DNA of 64,000 bases from Rhizobium sp. P32RR-XVIII (GCF_012641395.1 NZ_JABAIH010000004.1:1-64000), one strand, 5' to 3'; positions 1 to 8,781 are shown, counted from the stretch's first letter. Translations and numbers: made by a program. Notes: generated by a model from the letters alone, not told the origin.

Positions 1-42
1 ATGCTTGGCGATATCCAGACCAATTGTGGTAATCTTCTCCAT
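1..42 (-). CDS. IS110/IS1111-family recombinase, N-terminal 14 codons (cut by window edge)
   Basis: The minus strand reads MEKITTIGLDIAKH from an ATG at 40-42. This is the characteristic N-terminus of IS110/IS1111-family DEDD recombinases, where the Asp of the GLD motif is the first catalytic residue. A Shine-Dalgarno sequence AAGGGAGAG lies about 8 nt upstream of the ATG, so the start is well supported. The rest of the gene lies outside the window. Family members move by RNA-guided recombination using a bridge RNA encoded in the element's non-coding end. Whether this copy is intact cannot be seen. Confidence 0.75.
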   Translation of the reverse strand, partial: MEKITTIGLDIAKH

Positions 43-503
43 GGACGGCTCTCCCTTATGTGACTTTCGACAGCCACACTTTGGCACATTGCGATGCCGG
101 GAGCGGAGGCCGTCCACCACATCAGGTCAGCGCGACAAAAGCATGATGTCACATCGGGGTTAGTCGTCGCGCTCAAAACTGGGAGTATAAAAATGGGTCC
201 CTTATCCGTTTTCACTTGGCATCTCTGCGTGCCAGTGGCCGTGCAAACTCGTTCCGATAGCCCCTCTTACGCCGGTTGCACCGGTGCACAAACCATCATC
301 CCTTAATGCCAGTAACGCGCGACTTTGTCAGGGGGTGACTTTTCTGAGAGGCCACCTACGTGACAACGGCAACGCGACTCCCCCCTGTGCCCCCTAGATG
401 GGACCCAAAACCCCACGAGCGAACGGACTGTAGGAACCAACGTACCGGCGGCGCTAACCTAGACGGTGATTCGAATCGCTGGCATTGAAGCGAAAGGGTA
501 CCG
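43..503. other. Non-coding stretch upstream of the IS110-family gene
   Basis: No convincing gene is seen in these 461 bases; the short open frames have no family resemblance and no ribosome-binding site. The part nearest the recombinase is its 5' leader. In the IS110 subgroup such leaders carry the bridge RNA, while the IS1111 subgroup places it downstream of the gene, so this stretch may or may not contain one. The outer end of the insertion sequence cannot be placed because these elements lack clear terminal inverted repeats. Confidence 0.4.
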
Positions 504-932
504 ATGGGAGAAGCCAGACAACGCAAGTCGTTCACTAAAAGGACGCTATCCGAGAACCCGTTTTGTATCTACTGCGGCGGCACAGAGGCAGCGCAGGATA
601 TCGACCATGTTCCGCCGATATCAATCTTCGATGGACGGCCGCGTCCGCGCGAACCGGTGTTTAGCGTGTGCAGGCCGTGCCATCAGGGTACGAGGGTGAC
701 CAATTCCATCGCGGCCACCTTGAGCAGGATCAATATGTCTCCGGAAACGGACGCGCAGCGACAAGACATCAAAAGGGTAGTGCAAGCTACGGTGTGTCAT
801 CATCGTGATGTTGCCGAAGAACTCGGATTGGACAACGTAGTTGATGATGGACGCCCTTCAGCGCTGAATGTGGGTCCTTTACTTCATAGCCATATGCAAA
901 GGTTTGCTGCTCGTGTCTCGGCCAGCGCATAA
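504..932 (+). pseudogene. HNH endonuclease-like gene, 3' end cut by transposon insertion
   Basis: The frame opens at an ATG preceded by AAAGGG and encodes a zinc-binding HNH-type core: CIYCGG near residue 21, then IDHVPP near residue 33, then CRPC near residue 56. This arrangement is typical of HNH nucleases that cut double-stranded DNA. The reading frame runs across the transposon boundary at 916, so the last five codons and the stop come from transposon DNA. Without the transposon the frame would have run on into antisense of the neighbouring tRNA-Arg gene. The gene was therefore already incomplete before this insertion, or it is a remnant of an older island at the same site. Confidence 0.6.
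911..915. repeat. Target-site duplication, left copy
   Basis: TCGTG lies directly before the left terminus TCTCG and is repeated at 33971-33975 directly after the right terminus CGAGA. A 5-bp duplication is what Tn7/TniA-type transposases make. Confidence 0.85.
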
Positions 933-1050
933 ATCTGGACTGAAGGCCGTTGAAATTATTGATTTTTCGGAGTTGTCCGCACGTGAAATTTTAGACTGTC
1001 GCCGCTCAATTCTGGACTGGATGACGCTTCGTTCACATAATTCTGGACTG
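916..1050. repeat. Transposon left end with four transposase-binding-like sites
   Basis: On the minus strand the sites read CAGTCCAGATTTATG (928-942), CAGTCTAAAATTTCA (984-998), CAGTCCAGAATTGAG (1005-1019) and CAGTCCAGAATTATG (1036-1050). The shared core is CAGTCYARAWTT, the same as at the right end in opposite orientation. Multiple ordered sites at each end are the signature of TnsB-type transposase binding. Nothing else is seen between 933 and 1142. Confidence 0.88.
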
Positions 1051-1142
1051 ACTTTCCCGAGGTTTGGCGGCTCCGCCCACGCAAAAGGCCGGAGCACAGC
1101 CCCGGCCTTCACTCTTCCGTCGGTCTTACGGTCACGATCGGC

Positions 1143-3296
1143 TTACGGCATCCTGAACCTTGTAAGGTCGCAGACCTCGCCGAGCGCCCGCATGCACTGT
1201 TCGATCTCGATCTGGTCACGAGCCGTTCGCACCGCGTCGACGCGAAGCCCCGTTTCGATCCACTCGAAGTCCTTCATCGCCTCGCGGATGTTTTCTCTCT
1301 CAGATAGAAATGCCTTCCAGTCGAACCTTATGGAGTACTCGAACGTCCGTTTGAACGTGAAGCCATCCGAGGAAAGTTCGATCTTGAACGGACACTTGGA
1401 TGCGCTCGTGCGAATTCGCATTCGATATGCCCCGGCGTGCTCTGGAATTACAAATGATGGCGCGTGCTCCGCCGCAGCTTGTCGCAGCAGCCCCCAGAGC
1501 TGGAAGATCGCCGGCTCGTCGGGGAGCGTCTTGGCGCCGGTCACCGATTCGAACTGCTGCCGGTCGACGATAGTCGCCATCTGGACGCCCGTGAACTGGG
1601 GCTCGATGCCCAGGTCCCGAAGTCGCTGCCTCGTCATCGGCTCGCGCAGGAAAGCGTTCGGATTGAGATATCGCCGGTGGAACTCGAGCGCCTTTCGACG
1701 CGGCATGATCCTGCCTCCGTCGTCGGAAAGGACCCCCTGTTCCATGAGCCGGGTGATCGCGGACGGAGAAAAACCTGTAAGTGCCGCGAACTCGCTGCGA
1801 AGCATCGTCTCGCCGGAAGGGCTTCTCCGTCCGAGAGCCGAGGGCTTTCCGCCGTAGCGCCTTGCCGACCGCGGGCTCTGGACCCGGACAGTATCGAAGC
1901 GGATGTTCGAGGCGGAAGGTCCGACAGCTAGAATCCTTCCCTTCACCAGCTTCAAGATGGCCTCGTGCCGGGTGATAGCGGCGCCGCGCGCGTACGCGTC
2001 CAACGTGACGCCGCTTTCCGCGCCGTCCGACGTCCTCACCTTCGCCAGCATCTCGTCGACCGCTGCTGGAAGGTAGACGAGCGTCGTCGAGCCCCGCGCC
2101 GCAAGGATCGGGAATAGAACCCGCGCTCGCCGAAGCGCTTCCACGTCGCCGCGCTGGCAGCCGAGCCGCTTGGCGACCGCCGACGCGTCCTGCGCCGTGC
2201 GTCGGGCTTCCCCGAGGATTTCGAACTGCTTTCGCCAGAAGAACTTCGTCTTTGGCGGCAGTCCGGCCTGTCGTTCCAGAAGCTGCATGCCTGTCTCCGT
2301 CACGTGGAGATCTCGCGCTGCCTGGGCACGTGGGATCGGCCAGATCCTCACGCGACTTCCGATAAGCCGCCTGTTGCCGACGATCCCGGTACGACGGCAG
2401 GCGATGGTCTGCGCTAGCACGATTTCCTGTCCGAGGAGCGGAAGCGTCCGCGTATAGGCGGCATTCCGGCCGGTGTTGATCAGCGCGGTCCAGCCGAGCA
2501 TCTCCTCGCTCGTTACTGCCTTTATATCGTCCTTGTAGGTTTTGACCCATTCTCCGATCGCGACCGCGAGCACCTCGCGGTCGAAACGCAGGGCCTCGAA
2601 GCCGGCCTGGTAGTCGCCGGGACGACGTCGAGGACGATTGCCTGCCACCGGGTTTCTCAGCGCACGGCCCAGCATGCCGCAATACCAGATCACATCCGAC
2701 AGCGGGCAGAGGTCCAGCAGTGGCGCTGCACCTTGCGAAAGAAGACCCAGGCGCTGGAGCAGGTACGTTTCGAACTGTCCGTCTTCCGCCTGCCTTGCCC
2801 GGTGGTCATAGCCGGAGGGAGGTGGCGGCCCTTCATACGTTGGCGGCCAATTACCCGCGCGGTATTCGAAGTCGGGAACGGCGAAGAGTACTTCCCGATG
2901 GAAGGGACAGGTTTCGAATCCGTTCAGATTCCACCACGATCGGTGGTACGCCGCCTCGGCCACGCAGGACGCGCAGTGCAGCCGCCGGCTGACCTTGAAG
3001 GTGTTTTCGTTGATAAGGTTTCCGCCGTAGCACAGTCCCTTCTTCTGTGCGACGGGCGTCCAGTGCAGAAGACCTGCCCGTTCGGATTCCGAGATCGGCA
3101 ACGACGTAACGCTCTTCAATACGTCCGCCGCATGCGACTTGCCGCTCCGAAGACCGAGAGCGTGCGCGTAGGTCGCAGGAGCCGTCGCCGCCTGCTCCCG
3201 GACAAGTCTTGCGAAGTAGGATGTCGCAGCCTCGCCTTGAACAGGTCGAAGTTTCCAGCGCGAGAAAGGACGTGCCAATCGAAATCGGGGTCTCAT
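1143..3296 (-). CDS. tniQ: TniQ/TnsD-type target-selection protein
   Basis: 717 residues. The N-terminal part has the TniQ layout: an early aromatic/Arg-rich segment, then a zinc-finger of C108, C111, C130 and H133 spaced around HRSWW as in TniQ proteins. The long C-terminal region has helix-turn-helix-like stretches, for example around residues 490-530. In Tn7-like elements the larger TnsD-type TniQ proteins bind a fixed chromosomal site and recruit TnsC. As the only TniQ here, it is the best candidate for recognising the end of the tRNA-Arg gene beside which the element sits. Its ATG follows the tnsC stop codon directly, with no gap, so the two are probably translationally coupled. Confidence 0.85.
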   Translation of the reverse strand: MRPRFRLARPFSRWKLRPVQGEAATSYFARLVREQAATAPATYAHALGLRSGKSHAADVLKSVTSLPISESERAGLLHWTPVAQKKGLCYGGNLINENTFKVSRRLHCASCVAEAAYHRSWWNLNGFETCPFHREVLFAVPDFEYRAGNWPPTYEGPPPPSGYDHRARQAEDGQFETYLLQRLGLLSQGAAPLLDLCPLSDVIWYCGMLGRALRNPVAGNRPRRRPGDYQAGFEALRFDREVLAVAIGEWVKTYKDDIKAVTSEEMLGWTALINTGRNAAYTRTLPLLGQEIVLAQTIACRRTGIVGNRRLIGSRVRIWPIPRAQAARDLHVTETGMQLLERQAGLPPKTKFFWRKQFEILGEARRTAQDASAVAKRLGCQRGDVEALRRARVLFPILAARGSTTLVYLPAAVDEMLAKVRTSDGAESGVTLDAYARGAAITRHEAILKLVKGRILAVGPSASNIRFDTVRVQSPRSARRYGGKPSALGRRSPSGETMLRSEFAALTGFSPSAITRLMEQGVLSDDGGRIMPRRKALEFHRRYLNPNAFLREPMTRQRLRDLGIEPQFTGVQMATIVDRQQFESVTGAKTLPDEPAIFQLWGLLRQAAAEHAPSFVIPEHAGAYRMRIRTSASKCPFKIELSSDGFTFKRTFEYSIRFDWKAFLSERENIREAMKDFEWIETGLRVDAVRTARDQIEIEQCMRALGEVCDLTRFRMP

Positions 3297-4268
3297 TCAA
3301 GCGCTCCGAAAATATTTATAGGGGTCGCCGAGGCCCGCGCGCGGCAGCGACGCGGCTCTAAGATCCTCGAGCATGATGCGAAGACCGCCACGGTTGATGG
3401 CACGCGCGGAGGCCGCCCAGATCAGATCCATCACGACGCCGATCAGGCCGTTGCTGAACTTGTGGATGTCGTTCCGGATCGCCTTGGCGTCGAGGCCGGA
3501 GGATTCGGCGAAGGGCAGACGCCGGTCAATGCTTTTCAGAAGCGAGCCGAACTTGACGAGATCGCGGTCGCTGCCGGTAAGCTGCCTGAGCGGTTCCCGG
3601 TTGTAGCCTCTACGCTTGAACGCGTCGATCGAACTCACGAAGTCGTCGACCCGCTCCTCCCCGGAAAGCAGGATGCTGGTCTGCTTGATGTCGAGGATCC
3701 GCTTGAGGATCTTGAACATGTCCATCACGGTATCCGCGCGGCGCTCGAAGAACAGGTACTGGGCGTCGTCGACGATCAGCAGTTCCACCTTCAGATCGTA
3801 AAGCCTGCTGATCGCGCGGCGGATGTATTCCTTCTCGCCCCCGCGTCTTGTCGCAAACGGGTTGTCCGTCCGCGTGTTGACTTCCTGCGCGAAGTCGAAA
3901 GGCGTCCAGCGCACGTCCGCCGGCAGATACAGCACGGGGAACACTTCCTGGTCCGTTTCGACCCGTGGAGGATGTCGCGCTGCATAAGCCTCGCAGATCC
4001 ACGACTTTCCGGTCCGGGATTCTCCGAGCAGCGCGCCGACCTTGCCCCCAGAGGCGGTGCCGCCGTCGAACGGCTTGTGGAGGGTCGCGATCTGTCTCGT
4101 GCCGACGTTGAAGGTATGATACTCGACGAGCATATGCTCGATCATCCATTGCCTCTTCGCCACGCTCAGCCTGCTCGCAGCGAGACGAGCCTCCGGAGTT
4201 TCGAACGAATGCATGTGAAACAGTTCGTCGGCAGTCTTTTCCTGATCAGACATTCCAGTCTCCTTCAT
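3297..4268 (-). CDS. tnsC: TnsC/TniB-type AAA+ ATPase of the transposon
   Basis: 323 residues with Walker A GESRTGKS (82-89), Walker B LLIVDDAQ (163-170) and a following sensor-type strand (ILLSGEE). This matches TnsC/TniB regulators, which form filaments on target DNA and connect the target selector TniQ to the transposase TnsB. The start overlaps the 3' end of tnsB by 23 bases, and tniQ follows directly. A second in-frame ATG five codons later is also possible. No truncation is seen. Confidence 0.9.
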   Translation of the reverse strand: MKETGMSDQEKTADELFHMHSFETPEARLAASRLSVAKRQWMIEHMLVEYHTFNVGTRQIATLHKPFDGGTASGGKVGALLGESRTGKSWICEAYAARHPPRVETDQEVFPVLYLPADVRWTPFDFAQEVNTRTDNPFATRRGGEKEYIRRAISRLYDLKVELLIVDDAQYLFFERRADTVMDMFKILKRILDIKQTSILLSGEERVDDFVSSIDAFKRRGYNREPLRQLTGSDRDLVKFGSLLKSIDRRLPFAESSGLDAKAIRNDIHKFSNGLIGVVMDLIWAASARAINRGGLRIMLEDLRAASLPRAGLGDPYKYFRSA

Positions 4269-6531
4269 CGTCGTCGTGGTCGTAGTTGGGATCGAAAGTC
4301 GATGGCTGTGCCGGGAAGGGCGGCTCGATCATGTCGTCGAATGGAGGGGATGCCTCCTCATGTCGTCCGGCCGGCATCACCGGCCTGGACCGGGTGCTGA
4401 ACGGGGGCGGGGCGTCGACAACCGTAGGATTGACGAGGTCGAAGTGGCCGCCGTCGTAGTTCACGGTGCGCATCTCGTAGCGGCGCGAGCGGGCGAACTT
4501 CGTCGTCATCGACCTGAACCACTGCGCCAGGATGGACGCGGTGCCGGCCTTCTTGCGCTTCTGATGAAGGGCGACGATGGCGCCTGCCAGTTCCATCTTC
4601 GCCTCGAGGAGGCCGAGCTTCCGGCCCGCTTCCTTTGCCTGCTCCCGACGGTAGGCGACGATCTTCTTGTGCTGGTCGAGACGAAGGCCGGTCGCGTACT
4701 CGGCCTGCGCGCCGACGATCGAAACCTCGATCGCCCGGTCCTTTTCGCCCCACGGATCGACGACCCAGATTTTTCCGAGGTTGTTCGGATTCCGGCTTGC
4801 CTTGTACTGCGTGCCCTTATGGCCGCGGCGGCCGGTCTTATGCCCCCTGCCTCGGGAGTGGCCGCCGCTCCGGACGAACTGGAGGGCCGGGCAGTCGTAG
4901 TACAGGCCGTCCCACTGGAAGCCGTTGTTCGTGATCGTGCTGTAGGTGACGTCGCCCGCGAGCCTGGTGAAGATGTCCCGGTCGATCAGCGGCCGCACCG
5001 GAGCGTTCCGGATGCTCTCGCGCCACAGGTCCTCGGAGACGCCCTTGATGGTGGCGAGTTCGCCCAGTCCCTTGTGAGGCTCCTTGGTGAGGATGTTGAC
5101 GAAATAGTACTCAAGGAAACCTTGGAACTCCGGCAGCGTCAGCACCGGCTCCGCCTTGCGGCGTTCCTCGTCGAGCTTCATCCGCTCCTGCGGATTTCCC
5201 CTCGTGGTCCCCGGCAGCACGTGTTCGACATGGATGTTCAGGATCGCGAACAGGTGCTCGAGCGCTCCTTTTTCCCAGCCTCGGGCCGGGCGGTAGGCGA
5301 CCGTGGCGAAGCCGAGCTGCCGCGCCGCCTCCTGGATGTTCATTCCCACCAGGTGCTTGGCGTTGTCCGTCCCTAGCTGAAGCGGATTGCCGAAGTATGG
5401 ATACCGGGCGCCGTTGATGGTGTTCGGGTCCTTCTCGAACATCATGTGCTGCAGACCGTCCAGGAATGTCTGCCACGACGGCTTCCCGAAGCTGACCGAC
5501 CATCCGACGACGATGCCGGTGTACCGGTCGCGGAAGACCAGCAGATCGGGCCTGCCGTAGGCGATGGGCAGCTCGGGATCGTAGACCGTGATGTCGAGCG
5601 TGGTGTGGTCGACGTCGACGACGACGAGCGGCGCGGTCGGCCGGACCTGCGCGATCGCTGAACCATGCACGCGTTCGGCATAGTCGCGACCGTGCAGGAG
5701 GTGGTCGTGGACGTAGGGCCCCATCTTCTTCGACTCGCGATAGATCGCGGTCTCGTTGATCTTGAGGCCGCCGTCGACGTCGATGACCTGCTCGCGGATG
5801 TGGAAGTAGTCGCCATCCTCCTTGACGAGCCGCATGACCAGGGTCTTCATCAAGTCCATCCGGCCGCCAACCTGCAGTGCGGAGCTGATGGCGGACGCGA
5901 TCAGCTCGCGCACTTCGGACGACAGCGTCTTGCGCCACCATCCGCTTCCTTCCTTGCGGACGTGGTTCATCAGAGGATCGAAGTTGCCGCCACTACGGTC
6001 CTTGTCGAGCCAGTTGTAGACGGAGGCACGGCAGGGCGGTTTGGGGTCGCCGATCTTCTCGGCCACTTCCGCGATGAGCGCCTCCATGTCGGGGCGGGTG
6101 AGGCCGGCGCCGTTCTTTTCGCGCATCAGTTCCTGTGCCGCCTCGACATAGGCGACCTTCATCCCCGCCCGCTTCAGGGCTTCCTCCTTTACTGCAAGCG
6201 CGCCGCCCGGCAGGTTTCGCCGCGCCTCCTCGTTGCCGACGAGCGGACGAATCCGTCCCGCACGCGACAGCTCTGCGAGATGCCAGTTCGAGAGCCATGC
6301 CGTCTCGTTGGAGTCGACATGCTTCATCATCGCCTTCACGGCCGACTGGCTGTCCTGCTGGAACCAGCGTTCGAACACGAACGTCCCGTGCTTGAGGAGG
6401 TCCGGCGTCGAAACGACGTAGGCGTCGCCCGGCTTCAGGTCGAACCCCTGGACAGGCGCGTTCTCGGGCCGGTCCGGCCCGAGCTTGAGTTCGTGGATGG
6501 TGCGCAGTCTTGTATCGTAGCCGTTGGCCAT
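4246..6531 (-). CDS. tnsB: TnsB/TniA-type DDE transposase
   Basis: 761 residues. An rve-type integrase core is visible: first Asp in VVVDVDH (D306 or D308), second in LGTDNAKH (D389) and Glu in EKGALEH (E425). The 36-residue D-to-E spacing fits DD(35)E transposases. N-terminal helix-turn-helix segments precede the core, and a long C-terminal tail ends in an acidic stretch that in this family contacts TnsC. The protein should bind the CAGTCYARAWTT sites at both ends and carry out strand transfer. It lies 22 bp downstream of the tnsA-like gene. All catalytic residues appear intact, so the element may still be mobile. Confidence 0.92.
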   Translation of the reverse strand: MANGYDTRLRTIHELKLGPDRPENAPVQGFDLKPGDAYVVSTPDLLKHGTFVFERWFQQDSQSAVKAMMKHVDSNETAWLSNWHLAELSRAGRIRPLVGNEEARRNLPGGALAVKEEALKRAGMKVAYVEAAQELMREKNGAGLTRPDMEALIAEVAEKIGDPKPPCRASVYNWLDKDRSGGNFDPLMNHVRKEGSGWWRKTLSSEVRELIASAISSALQVGGRMDLMKTLVMRLVKEDGDYFHIREQVIDVDGGLKINETAIYRESKKMGPYVHDHLLHGRDYAERVHGSAIAQVRPTAPLVVVDVDHTTLDITVYDPELPIAYGRPDLLVFRDRYTGIVVGWSVSFGKPSWQTFLDGLQHMMFEKDPNTINGARYPYFGNPLQLGTDNAKHLVGMNIQEAARQLGFATVAYRPARGWEKGALEHLFAILNIHVEHVLPGTTRGNPQERMKLDEERRKAEPVLTLPEFQGFLEYYFVNILTKEPHKGLGELATIKGVSEDLWRESIRNAPVRPLIDRDIFTRLAGDVTYSTITNNGFQWDGLYYDCPALQFVRSGGHSRGRGHKTGRRGHKGTQYKASRNPNNLGKIWVVDPWGEKDRAIEVSIVGAQAEYATGLRLDQHKKIVAYRREQAKEAGRKLGLLEAKMELAGAIVALHQKRKKAGTASILAQWFRSMTTKFARSRRYEMRTVNYDGGHFDLVNPTVVDAPPPFSTRSRPVMPAGRHEEASPPFDDMIEPPFPAQPSTFDPNYDHDDDEGDWNV

Positions 6532-6553
6532 CGGATTCCCTCAATCTGCCGCG

Positions 6554-7360
6554 TCAGGCCGCGGCGGTCCGGGCGCGCCGCCCGGCGAGCGCATGCGAGG
6601 GATGGCGCACGACGGTCCACTGGGAGAACGGCCGGTTCAGGTCGACCTCCACCCGGCCGGCCATCGCGAGCTGCATGACGGCGGTGAAGATGGGATTGAC
6701 CTCCGGGATCATGGTGGCGGTCGTCTCGCCCTCCCACTGTCCGAAGAAGGCGTTCGGCGTGACCCGGCGCATCAGGTCGCCGATCCTGAGCGGTAGCGCG
6801 GCGTCGGCGATCCTCTGCGCGATCACGTCGATTTCCGGATGCTGGGCTTCGACGCGCTTGTGCAGCCACATGAGCCTGAGATTGTCGAAGACGGGCCTTA
6901 GATGGATCGTCCGCTCGTCGAGAAGATGGTAGTGTGCACCCAGTCCTGCGCAATGGGCTTTAAGATCCGCCGTGCGCCGCGGCAGCCAGCCACGCTCTTC
7001 CTGGACGTAGACGGGTTCGACATCGAACACGACCACCCGGCCGGTCCGCGTCTTGACCGCCGCGGCGGGGAAATGCGTTCGGAGGTTCGGCTCGCCGTTG
7101 GTGGCGATCGTCCAGTACTCGGCCTCCTCCGGAAACTCCGCGATCGCGACGACCTCCGGGTTTGTGTCGAGGTGGATGAACAGGTCGTGCATAAGCGGCT
7201 GGCTCGTGCGCATCAGTCCGTTGACCGACTTCGACGACGGAAACCAGCCGGGCAGGGTCTTGTAGTGCGACCCCGGCTTGATCGTCTTGTGCGGGAAGTT
7301 AGCGGGAGAGAAGACGTGCGCCCAATGCGCCTCGTTCTCGAGCTGCTTTTTGAATTCCAT
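6554..7360 (-). CDS. TnsA-like protein with degenerate nuclease motif
   Basis: 268 residues, first gene of the transposition operon, with Shine-Dalgarno AGGAGAAGG before the ATG. Position and an N-terminal pattern (SQPLMHD followed by LDTNPEVV) match TnsA, whose family pattern is ESxLExD...DPxV. The PD-(D/E)XK core expected next is altered: the PD position reads PA (residues 98-99), and the strand that normally ends in VEVK reads VFDVEP (111-116), with no lysine. TnsA normally cuts the 5' ends so the element leaves by cut-and-paste. If this copy is inactive, transposition could give cointegrates as in TniA elements. TnsA identity is inferred from context and a weak motif; catalytic loss is inferred from the same alignment. 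Confidence 0.6.
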   Translation of the reverse strand: MEFKKQLENEAHWAHVFSPANFPHKTIKPGSHYKTLPGWFPSSKSVNGLMRTSQPLMHDLFIHLDTNPEVVAIAEFPEEAEYWTIATNGEPNLRTHFPAAAVKTRTGRVVVFDVEPVYVQEERGWLPRRTADLKAHCAGLGAHYHLLDERTIHLRPVFDNLRLMWLHKRVEAQHPEIDVIAQRIADAALPLRIGDLMRRVTPNAFFGQWEGETTATMIPEVNPIFTAVMQLAMAGRVEVDLNRPFSQWTVVRHPSHALAGRRARTAAA

Positions 7361-7779
7361 GTCTGCAGTCCTTCTCCTGGACGGGGCCGGCGTCTTGCGG
7401 GCACGGCTTTCCCGTTCGCGCTCCCGGCGTCGGAAGCACGTTGGTTGATGGTTTGTCAGTCATTTCCGCCGGGTAGCGATCGGCTGCACGAGATCCAGAT
7501 GGACCAGGAAAAGCGGGATTACAAGATCCTCCAGATGGCCTTAAATGTTGCCAATCAATGGCTTAAGGATTCGCGAAACAAGCCATTTGGCCGCGTCGAA
7601 TCCTTGCGCACTCAGGGAATTTCCCGGTCGGTCGCCTTAGTCGCCATCGTCAGTGGCGCAATGCAAGTTGGCGTCGCAAAACGGCTTTCCAGATCGCGCG
7701 TCGTCGTCGGCAAGGATTCGCGAATCCTTACGCACGGGGTGCGCGAGGCCGGTCGTGCGTAAAGGATTCGAGCGCATTT
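7361..7779. promoter_or_regulatory. tns operon upstream region with repeated CGAATCCTT motif
   Basis: The motif CGAATCCTT or its complement occurs five times: 7565-7573, 7597-7605, 7712-7720, 7721-7729 and 7762-7770. Two copies form a perfect 18-bp palindrome, AAGGATTCGCGAATCCTT (7712-7729). Three copies extend to CGAATCCTTRCGCAC (7597-7611, 7721-7735, and 7755-7770 on the minus strand with one extra base). The cluster lies 200-410 bp upstream of the tnsA-like start. It looks like a set of operators for a regulator of the transposition genes. No protein-coding signal is convincing here. Confidence 0.55.
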
Positions 7780-7995
7780 TCAGGCGCACTGAACCTCGTC
7801 GGCCAGCCTAAATATTTTTTCTGGAAGCTCGATTTTTTTGACGAAAACGGCGGTCACGCGCTGCGTCGCGGGGATCAAGCCCGGCGGAAGGCGCCTATTC
7901 GTATCTGCAACGTGGCCATCACATGTCTCCTCAGGGAAACGAAGAAGGACATCCGCCGCTTTCATCGCGGGTTCGGAAGGATGTCGCGAGGGCAT
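7780..7995 (-). CDS. Small hypothetical protein upstream of the tns operon
   Basis: 71 residues, read in the same direction as the transposition genes. The ATG follows AATAGGAACAT, an acceptable ribosome-binding site. An internal Met at residue 11 is an alternative start. The sequence is mixed and charged, with no recognised motif, membrane segment or helix-turn-helix. Its position, with the CGAATCCTT operator cluster between it and the tnsA-like gene, would suit a small regulator, but nothing in the sequence shows this. It may not be a real gene. Confidence 0.35.
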   Translation of the reverse strand: MPSRHPSEPAMKAADVLLRFPEETCDGHVADTNRRLPPGLIPATQRVTAVFVKKIELPEKIFRLADEVQCA

Positions 7996-8085
7996 ATGTT
8001 CCTATTTTGTTCGAGGCGTCAAGGACCTTCGTTTAAGATCTTGTAGACGCCTGGCCGTTAGAAGCGGCATGAACAGGAGAACGTC

Positions 8086-8475
8086 ATGGTCATCGTGTTT
8101 TTCGAGTACGGCCCAAAGCTGTACTTCTTCGGCGTGACATCAGGGAAGCAGACGACGCGTTGCTCGTTGTCCTACAGCGATGTCGCAAACGAGCTTCAGG
8201 CTCTGGAGGAGGAGGAATGGCAGGACGGCCGCGAAATTCCTCGGCCCGCAGAAGTGCAGGGCATGGCCCTTCGGACTTTCCAATTCATCGCTGGATACTG
8301 GGTGGCTGTCGATGTCGAAGACGGGATAATCACGGTAGTCGCCACGCTCGATGAAGGCGATGCCTGCTATTGCATGTCATCTTCCGAGCCTGAGGAAGTG
8401 CTGCGCGTCAACGGCCCTGAGTCGGCGAGAGACTTCGTCGATCAGCTCGCATCAAGCCACGGATTGGGCGGGTGA
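8086..8475 (+). CDS. Hypothetical protein, 129 aa
   Basis: The start follows AGGAGAAC by a good spacing. The protein is acidic, with alternating beta-like segments (VIVFFEYG, LYFFGVT, YWVAVDVEDG), so a small mostly-beta fold is likely. It has no signal peptide or membrane segment. No family recognised. It stands alone on the plus strand and its 3' end overlaps the convergent downstream gene by 24 bp. Confidence 0.6.
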   Translation: MVIVFFEYGPKLYFFGVTSGKQTTRCSLSYSDVANELQALEEEEWQDGREIPRPAEVQGMALRTFQFIAGYWVAVDVEDGIITVVATLDEGDACYCMSSSEPEEVLRVNGPESARDFVDQLASSHGLGG

Positions 8476-8781
8476 GCGATACCGCCTCGCTGTTTCCAAG
8501 ACTGCAGAGGGGTAGCGTCCCCGGCTGATGCCCAGTTTTACGAAAAAATGGTCAAGATCAAGGAGAGCGCCCTCGCCAAGAGGTTTCTCCCGCTCATAGT
8601 CGTCCGCGACGAGCTTCGCGACCCTTGCGATCTCAGGTGCAAGATGTTCCGGAACCCGTTCTGCAGTCAGTCGATCAAGAGCGGCGCGTGCGGTCGCGAC
8701 GTCGCCGAGAAGCTGTGACGCCCGAGCGATCCCTAGCAGCTTCTCCTCCGGAGTACGTTTCTTTATCGCTCTCATCATCAT
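8452..8781 (-). CDS. Hypothetical helical protein, 109 aa
   Basis: The predicted product is mainly alpha-helical, basic at the N-terminus (MMMRAIKKRTPEEK), with repeated Ala/Leu/Arg heptads. No catalytic motif is visible. The start has three consecutive Met codons and no strong ribosome-binding site. It follows the SMC/nuclease operon on the same strand with a 97-bp gap and could be its last member. The 3' end overlaps the convergent neighbour. Function unknown. Confidence 0.5.
   Translation of the reverse strand: MMMRAIKKRTPEEKLLGIARASQLLGDVATARAALDRLTAERVPEHLAPEIARVAKLVADDYEREKPLGEGALLDLDHFFVKLGISRGRYPSAVLETARRYRSPAQSVA

Noticed and set aside
868..1857. Long plus-strand open frame over the left end and tniQ
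   Set aside because: Antisense to tniQ and crosses the transposon boundary; no family resemblance.
2733..5376. Long plus-strand frames opposite tniQ, tnsC and tnsB
   Set aside because: Shadows of GC-rich genes; the minus-strand products have clear motifs.
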